This document shows positions 42,692 to 50,471 of a stretch of 54,887 bases of DNA, in pieces. The DNA comes from Nitriliruptoraceae bacterium. Its GTDB lineage: Bacteria; Actinomycetota; Nitriliruptoria; Nitriliruptorales; Nitriliruptoraceae. Made by a program: the position numbers and the translations under genes. The notes below the pieces were generated by a model, which saw only the letters and a list, made by a program, of their open reading frames with translations, did no database searches and had not been told where the DNA came from. Positions within the stretch are counted from its first letter, which is position 1. Each line of letters starts with the position of its first letter. Where the stretch lies: NCBI GenBank assembly GCA_007130695.1, contig SLRZ01000173.1, forward strand, positions 1-54,887. Direction: 5' to 3'.

Positions 42692-42877
42692 CTAGTCGTC
42701 GTCGCGACCGTCCCAGCGTTCGTCCTCGGCCTCCCAGGTCTCCTCCCGGCCCTCGTGGCGCTCGCGCCAGCGCAGGGCCGCCTCGCGGGTGTCGTACGGG
42801 CCCAGCCGGTTGTCGGCCCGGCAGGTGGCGCCCTCCTCGACCGTCTGGTGGGTGAGACAGAAGTAGAACGACGTCAT
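42692..42877 (-). CDS. Small charged protein with Cys pair
   Basis: Predicted 61-residue protein: MTSFYFCLTHQTVEEGATC at the start, then GPYDTREAALRW and a Trp/Glu/Arg/Asp-rich tail. The HQTVEEG...GPYDTREAA pattern resembles a conserved small actinobacterial protein family whose role is unknown; two Cys and one His could bind a metal. ATG 42877 has GGAGGG 5 nt upstream. It diverges from the phosphatase gene at 42981 and lies 33 nt before the ABC exporter operon. Confidence 0.72.
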   Translation of the reverse strand: MTSFYFCLTHQTVEEGATCRADNRLGPYDTREAALRWRERHEGREETWEAEDERWDGRDDD

Positions 42878-42980
42878 GCGGCCCTCCTCGCGGGTGACGC
42901 GCACTCTGCCATGCGGGGCGGGCGGGTGCGCGCCCCGGGTCCCGCTACCGTGCCGGCGTCGACGACTTCAAGGAGCGCCT

Positions 42981-43601
42981 GTGGCCACGGTGGTGCTGGT
43001 GCGGCACGCGACCACCGCGGCGACCGGCAAGCGGCTCGGCGGCTGGACACCCGGCGTCCACCTCGACGAGGCCGGGCGCGAGCAGGCGCGGGCCACGGCC
43101 GACCGGCTCGGCGGGCTGCGCCTGGCGGCGGTGTACGCCTCGCCACTCGAGCGCACCCAGGAGACCGCCCGGGCGGTCGCCAAGCCCCACGGCCTGCGGG
43201 TACGCACCCGCAGGGGGATCGGCGAGGTCGACTACGGCGACTGGACCGACCAGCCGCTGGGCACCCTGCGCCGGCGCAAGCTGTGGGCGACCATCCAGGC
43301 GACCCCGTCGCGGGTGACGTTCCCCGGCGGCGAGTCGATCCGGGGCGCGCAGGCGCGCGCCGTCGACACGATCGAGGACCTCGCGGCCGTGCACGAGGGT
43401 GAGGTCATCGCGGCGGTGAGCCACGCCGACATCATCAAGGCGGTGCTCGCGCACTTCCTGGGGATGGGCCTGGACACCTTTCAGCGACTGGTGGTCGAGC
43501 CCGCCTCGGTCAGCGTGGTGCACCTGCCGACAGGCGGCGCACCGATGGTGCTGGGCTGCAACACGACCACCTCGCTGCCGAACCTGCCGGGGACACGATG
43601 A
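42981..43601 (+). CDS. Histidine phosphatase (MSMEG_4193-type phosphomutase family)
   Basis: Protein of 206 residues of the histidine phosphatase superfamily. The catalytic His is in VLVRHATT (LVRH with AT instead of RHG), the second-half His is in AVSHADIIKAVLAHFLGM and SPLERTQETA provides phosphate contacts. It matches the MSMEG_4193 group always found with DUF3090 and SCO1664 in actinobacteria. The physiological substrate is unknown. GTG 42981 has AAGGAG 6 nt upstream and TACCGT (42946-42951) as a possible -10. Its stop overlaps the DUF3090 ATG (ATGA). Confidence 0.88.
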   Translation: MATVVLVRHATTAATGKRLGGWTPGVHLDEAGREQARATADRLGGLRLAAVYASPLERTQETARAVAKPHGLRVRTRRGIGEVDYGDWTDQPLGTLRRRKLWATIQATPSRVTFPGGESIRGAQARAVDTIEDLAAVHEGEVIAAVSHADIIKAVLAHFLGMGLDTFQRLVVEPASVSVVHLPTGGAPMVLGCNTTTSLPNLPGTR

Positions 43602-44119
43602 TCGAGTTCGAGTTCACCGACCCCCATCACGTGACCGCCGGCTGGGCGGGACAGCCGGGAGCACGCACCTTCTACGTGCAGGCCGCCGACGACGCCCAGC
43701 AGGTGACCCTGCTGCTCGAGAAGGAACAGGTCCGCGGGCTCGCCGAACTGCTCACGCAGCTGCTGACCCGTGTGGACGACGGCCCCGCGACCGACTGGGA
43801 CCGTGCGGCGATGCAGCTGCGCGACCCCCTCGAGCCGCAGTGGCGGGCTGGCGGGCTGTCCGTGGGGCTCGACCCGGAACGCGGGCGGTTCGTCATCGAG
43901 CTCGAGGAGCTGGCGGTCATCGACGACGTGGAGGCCGAGGTCGACCCGCGCGAGGTGCGTATCTGGGCGGACCAGGACCAGGCGCGACGGCTGGCCGCCC
44001 ACGCGGCCGAGCAGGTCGAACAGGGCCGGCCCACGTGCCAGCTGTGCGGCCGCCCGACCGAACCGGACGGCGACCACGTCTGCCCCTCGACCAACGGGCA
44101 CGGACGGCTGGCGCGCTGA
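43598..44119 (+). CDS. DUF3090 family protein
   Basis: Protein of 173 residues. The N-terminal FTDPHHVTAGWAGQPGARTFYVQA segment and C-terminal CQLCGRPTEPDGDHVCPSTNGH (a CxxC...HxC zinc-type ending, shown here in part) are diagnostic of DUF3090. The four potential ligands suggest a zinc-stabilised C-terminus. The function is unknown; conserved linkage to the phosphatase and the SCO1664 kinase-like protein suggests a common process. The start overlaps the phosphatase stop. Confidence 0.9.
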   Translation: MIEFEFTDPHHVTAGWAGQPGARTFYVQAADDAQQVTLLLEKEQVRGLAELLTQLLTRVDDGPATDWDRAAMQLRDPLEPQWRAGGLSVGLDPERGRFVIELEELAVIDDVEAEVDPREVRIWADQDQARRLAAHAAEQVEQGRPTCQLCGRPTEPDGDHVCPSTNGHGRLAR

Positions 44120-44121
44120 CG

Positions 44122-44928
44122 ATGTGCGAAGACGAGGTGGCACACCGGCTCGCGACCGCCGACCTCGAACTCGTGGGCCGGTTCGCCGACGCCTCCAATG
44201 CCACGCTGCTGGTCCGCCTGCTCGACCGGGACGCACGCAGCATCGAGGAACTTGCGGACAGTCTGGGCCGCGAACCCGAACTCGACGACCTCCCCGCGGA
44301 CGGGCTGGCGGTCTACAAGCCGCTGCGCGGGGAGACACCGCTGTGGGACTTCCCCGACCACACCCTGCACCTGCGGGAGGTCGCCGCCTACGAGCTCAGC
44401 CGGGCGCTGGGGTGGGACCTCGTGCCGGTCACGGTGCGTCGGGTGGACGCGCCCCTGGGGGTCGGCAGCCTGCAGCGCTTCGTGCCCCACGACCTCACCG
44501 AGCACTACTTCACGCTCCTCGAGCGGGCGGCCCCCGCCGTTGTGGAGCAGCTGGTCGAGATGGTCGTGTTCGACCTGGTCGCCAACAACGCCGACCGCAA
44601 GGGCGGTCACGTGCTGCTGGAGCACACCGGTGCCCCGGATGCGGACGACGGGCGCATCCGGCTGATCGACCACGGGGTGACCTTCCACGCCGAACCCAAG
44701 TTGCGGACCGTGGGCTGGCACTTCGCCGGACAGCCCCTACCCGAGCGGCTGCGGCCGGATCTCGCCCGGGTTGCGGGGGAGCTCCACACCGGGCTCGGCG
44801 AGGTGCTGGGCGCGCTGCTCTCGTCGCGGGAGCTCGACGCACTGCGGGAGCGGATCGAGGCGGCGGTCGAACTCGACCGTCTGCCCGACCCCGTCGGTCC
44901 GCGTCCCACGCCCTGGCCGCTGCTGTAG
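44122..44928 (+). CDS. SCO1664-family protein (PI3/4-kinase-like fold)
   Basis: Protein of 268 residues. VYKPLRGETPLWDFPDHTL, the LREVAAYELSRALGWDLVPVTV segment, FDLVANNADRKGGH (catalytic-loop-like DxxxxNxD) and RLIDHGVTFH (DHG in the DFG position) match the SCO1664 family, related to PI3/4-kinase-like and HipA-like folds. It could phosphorylate a small molecule or lipid; no activity is established. ATG 44122 lies 2 nt after the DUF3090 stop, completing a three-gene operon. Confidence 0.87.
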   Translation: MCEDEVAHRLATADLELVGRFADASNATLLVRLLDRDARSIEELADSLGREPELDDLPADGLAVYKPLRGETPLWDFPDHTLHLREVAAYELSRALGWDLVPVTVRRVDAPLGVGSLQRFVPHDLTEHYFTLLERAAPAVVEQLVEMVVFDLVANNADRKGGHVLLEHTGAPDADDGRIRLIDHGVTFHAEPKLRTVGWHFAGQPLPERLRPDLARVAGELHTGLGEVLGALLSSRELDALRERIEAAVELDRLPDPVGPRPTPWPLL

Positions 44929-45012
44929 CGCACGCACGGTGCGGTACAACGTCGTCATGGCCTCCGTCCCCGTCCCGCCGCTGCCCGGCACCCCCGTGCC
45001 CGGGGCGCGCTG

Positions 45013-45750
45013 ATGGGTACCTACCGCGAGCAGGGGATCGTGCTGCGCAGCTACAAGCTCGGGGAGACCGACCGCATCCTGCACCTGCTCACCCAGGGCC
45101 GGGGCAAGGTCCGGGCGGTGGCCAAGGGCGTCCGCCGGCCCGGCAGCCGGTTCGGGGGCCGGCTCGAGTCCTACAGCCACGTCGACCTGCAGCTGTACGA
45201 GGGACGCAACCTCGACGTGGTCAACCAGGCCGATCTGCTCGCACCCCACGCCGCGGTGCGTTCCGACTTCGCCCGGTCGGCGTGCGCGGCCACCATGGCC
45301 GAGGTCACCGACGTCGTCGCCCAGGAGGGCGAGCGGGACAACGCGCTGTTCCTGCTGCTGCAGTCGGGCCTGGCGGCCCTCGACGCCGAACCCCGGGAAC
45401 CCGAGGTCTTCGTCGACGCGTTCCTGCTGCGGCTGGCCTCCACGGTGGGCTTCCACGCCTGGACCGACGCCTGCGCAGTCTGCCGTCGGCCCGGTCCGCA
45501 CCTGTTCCTGAGCGTCAAGGCCGGTGGGACGTTATGTGGTGCCTGTGCCCCGCCGGGCACACGGGCGGTCGACCCGGGCACCGTGCGGGCTCTGGCGTTG
45601 CTGGCCGCGCCGGGGGAGTGGGTGGCCCTGCCGGCCATGGCGGACGCCGACGCCGACGCGCGGGCGACGGCCGCCTCCTACGTGCGCGCGTTCGTCGAGC
45701 ACCACCTCGACCGGCGGCTGCGCAGCTACGACCACGTCCCCCGGGCTTGA
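45013..45750 (+). CDS. recO: DNA repair protein RecO
   Basis: RecF-pathway mediator of 245 residues. It has an N-terminal OB fold (YREQGIVLRSYKLGETDRIL, GKVRAVAKGVRRPGSRFGG) and a C-terminal helical domain with a zinc-finger-like CAVCRRPG...CGAC. RecO helps RecA load at single-strand gaps. ATG 45013 shares its A with the TGA stop of an 18-codon upstream reading frame (44957-45013), which may couple translation. In many actinobacteria recO follows era directly; here it is 20 kb away. Confidence 0.95.
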   Translation: MGTYREQGIVLRSYKLGETDRILHLLTQGRGKVRAVAKGVRRPGSRFGGRLESYSHVDLQLYEGRNLDVVNQADLLAPHAAVRSDFARSACAATMAEVTDVVAQEGERDNALFLLLQSGLAALDAEPREPEVFVDAFLLRLASTVGFHAWTDACAVCRRPGPHLFLSVKAGGTLCGACAPPGTRAVDPGTVRALALLAAPGEWVALPAMADADADARATAASYVRAFVEHHLDRRLRSYDHVPRA

Positions 45751-45787
45751 TGGCGCCGGCCGTCACGACGGGGCCGCGGGGACCCGT

Positions 45788-46300
45788 TCAGGCCGGGTCG
45801 TCGAGCACCTCGATGCGGGCGTCGACGACCCGGCCGTCGGCCAGGTCGAGGACACCGAGCGTGCGGTGGGGCTGGGAACGGCGCTCGGTGGGCGAGCCCG
45901 GGTTGAACAGCAACTGGCCGTGCTCGCCGGGTGCGTTCCAGGGGATGTGGCTGTGGCCGAAGACGACCACGTCGGCGTCCGGGAAGGCGCGGTGCAGCCG
46001 CCGTTCGCGCCCCCGTGCCGGCCCGCTGTCGTGGATCATGCCGAACCGCACGCCGGCCAGGTCCAGCTCCAGGGTCTCGGGCAGGACCCCGGCGAGTTCC
46101 GGGTCGTTGTTGCCGAGCACCGCATGGACGGGTGCGTGACGTCGCAGGTCCTCGAGGTGCTCCGCCTGGGTGATGTCGCCGGCGTGGAGGATGACGTCGG
46201 CACCGGCCAGGATCCGCTCGGCCGCGGCGGGCAGGACGCGGTTCGGCCAGTCACGACGCAGGTGGGTGTCGGCGATGACGACGGCGTGGACGGTGCGCAT
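45788..46300 (-). CDS. YfcE/MJ0936-type metallophosphoesterase
   Basis: Protein of 170 residues with all calcineurin-like phosphoesterase motifs: IADTH, HAGDIT, LGNND, and GHSHIPW. Members of this small-size group hydrolyse phosphodiesters; the natural substrate is unknown. The minus-strand TACGGT hexamer (46314-46309) ends 8 nt before ATG 46300 with no ribosome-binding site, suggesting a leaderless transcript. It lies between recO and uppS, transcribed opposite to both, and so interrupts their usual co-directional order. Confidence 0.93.
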   Translation of the reverse strand: MRTVHAVVIADTHLRRDWPNRVLPAAAERILAGADVILHAGDITQAEHLEDLRRHAPVHAVLGNNDPELAGVLPETLELDLAGVRFGMIHDSGPARGRERRLHRAFPDADVVVFGHSHIPWNAPGEHGQLLFNPGSPTERRSQPHRTLGVLDLADGRVVDARIEVLDDPA

Positions 46301-46308
46301 GGGCGGGC

Positions 46309-46314
46309 ACCGTA
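46309..46314 (-). promoter_or_regulatory. Candidate -10 for a leaderless phosphoesterase transcript
   Basis: TACGGT on the minus strand ends 8 nt before the start codon at 46300; no Shine-Dalgarno sequence intervenes. Confidence 0.35.
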
Positions 46315-46384
46315 GTGGTGATCCGTGCGGCCGACGGGACGGGCACTACGATCGCCGTGGCCCCCGGCTCCCAGAAGAGCGTCC

Positions 46385-47134
46385 ATGTACACCAGCAACG
46401 TCGACCTCGACCGTGTCCCCGCGCACGTCGCGATCATCATGGACGGCAACGGTCGGTGGGCCAACGCCCGGGGGTTGAGTCGCAACGCCGGGCACGAGGC
46501 CGGCGAACAGGCGCTGTTCGACACCATCGAGGGGGCCCTGGAGCTCGGCGTCTCCGAGCTGACCGTCTACGCCTTCTCCACCGAGAACTGGCGCCGGCCC
46601 CAGGACGAGGTCCGCTTCCTGCTCGAGTTCAACGAGTCGTTGCTGCTGCGCCGCCTCGACGAACTCGACGAGCGTGATGTCCGGGTCACGTTCATCGGCC
46701 GGCGGGAGCGGCGGGTGCCGCGACGCCTGATCAGGCGCATGGACGAGAGCATGGCGAAGACCGCCCGCAACACGACCATGACGCTGCGGATCGCGTTCAA
46801 CTACGGCGGGCAGGCGGAGCTCGTCGACGCGGCCCGGCGGGTCGCGGAGGACCACGCCGCCGGACGTCTCAAGCGGATCGACGATCGCGCGATCGCGGCC
46901 CGGCTGTACGACCCGGACATGCCCCCGGTGGACCTGCTGATCCGCACGTCGGGCGAACAGCGGCTGTCCAACTACCTGCTGTGGCAGGCGGCGTACGCGG
47001 AGCTGGTGTTCACCGAGACCCTGTGGCCGGATTTCACCCGCATGGACCTCGCCCAGGCGGTCCACGAATACCAGGCCCGCGACCGGCGGTTCGGCAAGGC
47101 CGTCGACAAGGTCATCACGGTCCGCAGCCAGTAG
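46385..47134 (+). CDS. uppS: Isoprenyl transferase (undecaprenyl diphosphate synthase family)
   Basis: Cis-prenyltransferase of 249 residues that builds long-chain polyprenyl diphosphate, the lipid carrier for cell-wall synthesis, at the inner face of the membrane. IMDGNGRWA (catalytic Asp), YAFSTENWRRP, and RTSGEQRLSNYLLWQ with ELVFTETLWPDF are present. ATG 46385 is chosen; TACGAT (46348-46353) is a possible -10, and a weak GAAGAG lies upstream. uppS usually follows recO in actinobacteria; a phosphoesterase gene in the opposite direction intervenes. Confidence 0.95.
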   Translation: MYTSNVDLDRVPAHVAIIMDGNGRWANARGLSRNAGHEAGEQALFDTIEGALELGVSELTVYAFSTENWRRPQDEVRFLLEFNESLLLRRLDELDERDVRVTFIGRRERRVPRRLIRRMDESMAKTARNTTMTLRIAFNYGGQAELVDAARRVAEDHAAGRLKRIDDRAIAARLYDPDMPPVDLLIRTSGEQRLSNYLLWQAAYAELVFTETLWPDFTRMDLAQAVHEYQARDRRFGKAVDKVITVRSQ

Positions 47135-47162
47135 GCCGGCGTCGCGTCGTTGTCGTCGCGGC

Positions 47163-47741
47163 TCAGCGCGGCTCGGGCAGGTCGAGGTGGAGGGTCTCGA
47201 CGAACCGGGCCACGATGCGGTGGGTCAGGCCCCAGATGACCTGTTCGCCGTGCCGGATCCCGGGGAAGCCGACCATGCCGGACCAGTGGTGGCGTACGGC
47301 CGCGGCCGGGTCGAGGAGGTGGTGCAGTGGGATCCACAGGGCGTCCTGGACCTCGAGAGGATCGGGCGTCAGCGGTGGTTGCTCCTCGAGGCAGAACACG
47401 AAGGAGGCGACCTGCCGCCGTTTGCCCGGCCCGCCGACGTCCGCGAGCCGCCCGACCGGGTCCGGCAGGTCGAGGCCGACCTCCTCACGGGTCTCCCGCC
47501 GCGCCGTGGTCGCGAGGTCCGGGTCCCCGGGGTCCCGGCGGCCGCCGGGCAGGGCCATGTGCCCCGACCAGCGGTCGCCCGCGCGTTCGGCCCGGTGGAT
47601 GAAGCAGACCCCGGGCCCGTGGGGTCCATCACCGAGCACGAGGGCGGTGGCGGCCCACCCCGGGCCGTCGGTCGTCGGTTCGAGCCGGTCGGTCAGACGC
47701 GTGCGCAGGGTGGCGTGATCGAGGGCGTCGGGAGGTCGCAT
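47163..47741 (-). CDS. CoA pyrophosphatase-like Nudix hydrolase
   Basis: Protein of 192 residues. The Nudix box GGRRDPGDPDLATTARRETREEVGL (positions about 75-99; shown here by its ends GGRRDP and RETREEVGL) has Asp at the first acidic site, which is typical of the CoA-hydrolysing UPF0035 group (PGGR.D..D signature). It probably hydrolyses CoA or derivatives to phosphopantetheine and 3',5'-ADP. ATG 47741 begins the family-like part, but no good ribosome-binding site is seen, and an in-frame GTG a few codons upstream is possible. It converges with uppS across 28 nt. Confidence 0.85.
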   Translation of the reverse strand: MRPPDALDHATLRTRLTDRLEPTTDGPGWAATALVLGDGPHGPGVCFIHRAERAGDRWSGHMALPGGRRDPGDPDLATTARRETREEVGLDLPDPVGRLADVGGPGKRRQVASFVFCLEEQPPLTPDPLEVQDALWIPLHHLLDPAAAVRHHWSGMVGFPGIRHGEQVIWGLTHRIVARFVETLHLDLPEPR

Positions 47742-47891
47742 GGACGCCGTTGGTAGCACATCGCCGGCGGTGCGTCGTGGGCGGGTGGCCACCCGTCGGC
47801 CGGCGCGCGCCCCGGCCGTCGCCGCAGCCGGAGACGGGCGCCGGCCGCCCCGGGCGTTGACGCCGGAACCCACGGGCCCATGATGCACCAG

Positions 47892-47903
47892 GAGAGCGCT
47901 CTC
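47892..47903. promoter_or_regulatory. Candidate LacI-family operator (autoregulatory)
   Basis: GAGAGCGCTCTC is a perfect palindrome 37 nt upstream of the LacI-family gene. It has the central GCGC/CG step and purine-pyrimidine half-sites typical of LacI-family operators such as the actinobacterial CebR/BxlR-type boxes. Confidence 0.5.
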
Positions 47904-47940
47904 TCGATGGGGCCGCGCTCGGCGCGGAGGGCGGATCACG

Positions 47941-48954
47941 GTGGTCGACGGTGGGCCGAACGTCACGCTCGAGGAGGTCGCCCGGGTCGCGGGCGTCTCG
48001 CGTGCCACGGTGTCACGGGTCGTCAACGACCAGCCCCGGGTCGGGCCACAGGCACGTGCGTCCGTCCGGCGGGCGATCGAGGAGCTGGGCTATGAGCCGA
48101 ACCGGGCCGCCCGGAGCCTCGCGACCCGCCGTACCGGCGCGGTCGGGCTGGTGGTCGGGGAATCCGAGACCCGCGTGTTCGGTGAGCCCTTCTTCGGGGC
48201 ACTCGTGCGCGGGGTGTCCGAGGCCCTGGGCCCGTCGGGAACGCCGCTCCTGCTGTCCCTGGTCCGCCGGGACGAGGCCCCACGGGCGACGGTGCGCTAC
48301 CTCGGCGCCCACGTCGACGGGGTGCTGCTGGTGTCCGCCCACGAGCAGGACCCGGTGCTCTCGCACCTGCTGGCCGCCGAGGTGCCGACGGTGCTCGCCG
48401 GTCGGCCGGCGCGGGGTGCCGGCCTGGCCTACGTGGACGCCGACAACCTCGGCGGGGCGCGGCGGGCGGTCGAGCACCTGCTGGCCGCGGGGCGGCGGAC
48501 CGTCGCCACCGTGGCCGGCCCCCAGGATCTGTCCGCGGGCCGGGACCGGCTCGCCGGCTACCGCGAGGCACTCGCCGCGGCGGGCCACGCCGCCGACCCT
48601 GAACTCGAGGAGTACGGCGACTTCTCCGCGGCCTCGGCCGAGGCGGCGATGAACCGGCTGGTGGCACGCCGGCCGGACCTCGACGCCGTGTTCGCCGCGT
48701 CCGACGTCATGGCGCTCGCGGCCCTCGGGGTGCTGACACGGGCGGGACGCCGCGTGCCCGGGGACGTGGCCGTGGTGGGCTTCGACGACTCGCCGCTCGC
48801 GGCCTGCTCGAACCCCCCGCTGACGAGCGTGCACCAGCCGGCGGAGGAGATGGGCCGGGCGATGGTCGGGATCCTCCTGGACCTCCTGGCGGGCGGGGCG
48901 GGCCCGCGCTCGACGATCGTGTCCACGCAGCTGGTGGTACGCGGCAGCACCTAG
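47941..48954 (+). CDS. LacI family transcriptional regulator
   Basis: Protein of 337 residues. The N-terminal LacI helix-turn-helix and hinge (VTLEEVARVAGVSRATVSRVVN, residues about 8-28, then YEPNRAARSLATRRT) is followed by a periplasmic-binding-protein-like effector domain (VGLVVGE to about 330) with the terminal GFDDSPLA and TSVHQP segments of sugar-responsive members. The effector is probably a sugar; no sugar-use operon adjoins it, but a GH3 gene lies 10 kb upstream. GTG 47941 has GGAGGG upstream. A palindromic operator lies in its leader. Confidence 0.92.
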   Translation: MVDGGPNVTLEEVARVAGVSRATVSRVVNDQPRVGPQARASVRRAIEELGYEPNRAARSLATRRTGAVGLVVGESETRVFGEPFFGALVRGVSEALGPSGTPLLLSLVRRDEAPRATVRYLGAHVDGVLLVSAHEQDPVLSHLLAAEVPTVLAGRPARGAGLAYVDADNLGGARRAVEHLLAAGRRTVATVAGPQDLSAGRDRLAGYREALAAAGHAADPELEEYGDFSAASAEAAMNRLVARRPDLDAVFAASDVMALAALGVLTRAGRRVPGDVAVVGFDDSPLAACSNPPLTSVHQPAEEMGRAMVGILLDLLAGGAGPRSTIVSTQLVVRGST

Positions 48955-48988
48955 AGGCGGGACGGGCCCGGACGCCCCGACCGCCGGG

Positions 48989-50317
48989 TCATCCGCGACG
49001 CGTCCCGAGGCGCTGGTCGAGGACGGTCACGAGGTCGTCGGCGAGCCGGTCCGCGTCGGCGACGTCGAGCCCCGCGGTCGTGATGCGCACCGCCGGGGGC
49101 GACTCCAACCGGAATGGCTCACCCGCCTGCACCGCCCAGCCGGACGCCAGCAGGCCCTGGACGACGGGTACCTCCTCAGCGACGGGGACCCACACGTTGA
49201 GGCCGCTGGCACCGTGGGCATCGATGCCGCGCTCGGCGAGGGCCTCGAGCATCGCGGTCCGGCGCCGGGCGTAGACGGTGGTCGCGTGGGCGAGCGTGCC
49301 GTCCTCGAGGGCGGTGCGCCAGACGTCGGCGGCGAGCTTCTGCAGCAGGTGGCTGACCCATCCGGTGCCCAGGCGCTGGCGCCCGGTGACCTTGTCGACG
49401 GTGTCCCGGTCGCCGGCCAGCAGCGCCACGCGCAGGTCGGGGCCCAGCGCCTTGCCGAGTGAGCGCACCCGGGCGAAGTGTTCGCGGTCGTGGGTGAGCG
49501 TGTGCGGCGGCGTGCCCGCGACCACGCCCAGCGGCTCGTCCTCGAGCACCAGGACGTCGGGGTGGTCGGCCAACGCCCCGCGTAGCGCCGCCGCCCGTTG
49601 GGGGGAGAGGCTCGCCCCCGTGGGGTTCTGGGCCCGAGGGGTCGTCAGCAGGGCCCCGACGCCGTGCGCCAGGGCCCGCTCGAGGCCCTCCACCGTCGGC
49701 CCCTCGTCGTCGAGGGGGACGGGGACCGGCTGCAGCCCCATCGCGCGGCACAGGTCGAGGGAGCCCACGTAGCCCGGATCCTCCACGGCGATGGGGTCCC
49801 CGAGGCGGAGGTGGACCTCCAGGACGCGTTCGATTCCGTCGAGCCCGCCACCGACCACGGCGAGGTGGTCGGTCGGCACGCCCTCACCCTCGAAGGCCTC
49901 GCGGGCCTCGGTGAGCAGGTCGTCGTGGGCCGGGTGCTCGCCGTAGAGACGGTGCACCGGGCCGACCCGGTGGAGGGGCGGGCCGAGGTCGGGCAGGAGT
50001 GCGGGGTCCGGGTTGCCGGAGGCGAGGTCGATACTTCCCGGGGGCAGGTCGGGGGAGAGCCGGGACATGATCGGCGGGCGGTGCCCGACGTAGGTGCGGC
50101 TGCGGTCGCGCGAGACCAGGACCCCACGTTGGCGCAGATCGCGGTAGGCCGACGCGACCGTGGTGGGGCTCAGCCCGAGCTCCCGGGCCAGGGCCCTGAC
50201 CGACGGGACGGTGTCCCCCGGGCGGAGCGCGCCCGAGAGCACCCCCGATTCGACGGAGCGCACCACGGAGGCCGCATCCCGGCCCTTGATCCTATACTGT
50301 GCTGATGCAGACGACAT
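48989..50317 (-). CDS. MocR-type GntR regulator with aminotransferase-like domain
   Basis: Protein of 442 residues: an N-terminal GntR winged helix (about 10-75; PSVRALARELGLSPTTVASAYRDL) fused to a fold-type I aminotransferase-like domain with the PLP lysine in SLGKALGPD and the ALLTTPRAQNPTGASLS segment. MocR proteins sense PLP or amino-acid-derived ligands and usually control a divergent gene. The divergent partner here is an EamA exporter gene. ATG 50317 lies 6 nt after a minus-strand TACGGT hexamer (50329-50324) inside a dyad, suggesting a leaderless, autoregulated transcript. Confidence 0.92.
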   Translation of the reverse strand: MSSASAQYRIKGRDAASVVRSVESGVLSGALRPGDTVPSVRALARELGLSPTTVASAYRDLRQRGVLVSRDRSRTYVGHRPPIMSRLSPDLPPGSIDLASGNPDPALLPDLGPPLHRVGPVHRLYGEHPAHDDLLTEAREAFEGEGVPTDHLAVVGGGLDGIERVLEVHLRLGDPIAVEDPGYVGSLDLCRAMGLQPVPVPLDDEGPTVEGLERALAHGVGALLTTPRAQNPTGASLSPQRAAALRGALADHPDVLVLEDEPLGVVAGTPPHTLTHDREHFARVRSLGKALGPDLRVALLAGDRDTVDKVTGRQRLGTGWVSHLLQKLAADVWRTALEDGTLAHATTVYARRRTAMLEALAERGIDAHGASGLNVWVPVAEEVPVVQGLLASGWAVQAGEPFRLESPPAVRITTAGLDVADADRLADDLVTVLDQRLGTRRG

Positions 50318-50319
50318 AA

Positions 50320-50333
50320 CTGTACCGTAACAG
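50320..50333. promoter_or_regulatory. Candidate MocR operator overlapping its -10
   Basis: CTGTACCGTAACAG is an imperfect dyad (CTGT...ACAG) that contains the minus-strand TACGGT hexamer. A related ACTGT sequence recurs at 50296-50300. The region is AT-rich for this genome. It could let the MocR protein control itself and the EamA gene. Confidence 0.4.
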
Positions 50334-50471
50334 ATTTGCTACCGGTCGGCAGCGATCCGGCGACGCTCGTTCTCGGGCGCCGGGACCTTCTCGAGGTGTA
50401 CCCGGTACGTGCCGCCGTCGCGCTCTTCCCGACCATCCCCACCCGCCCGAGCACGACGAAGGCCCCGTCCC

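Noticed and set aside
47741-48026. Long N-terminal extension of the CoA-type Nudix protein
   Set aside because: The upstream residues are Arg/Ala-rich, overlap the LacI promoter and are absent from the family.
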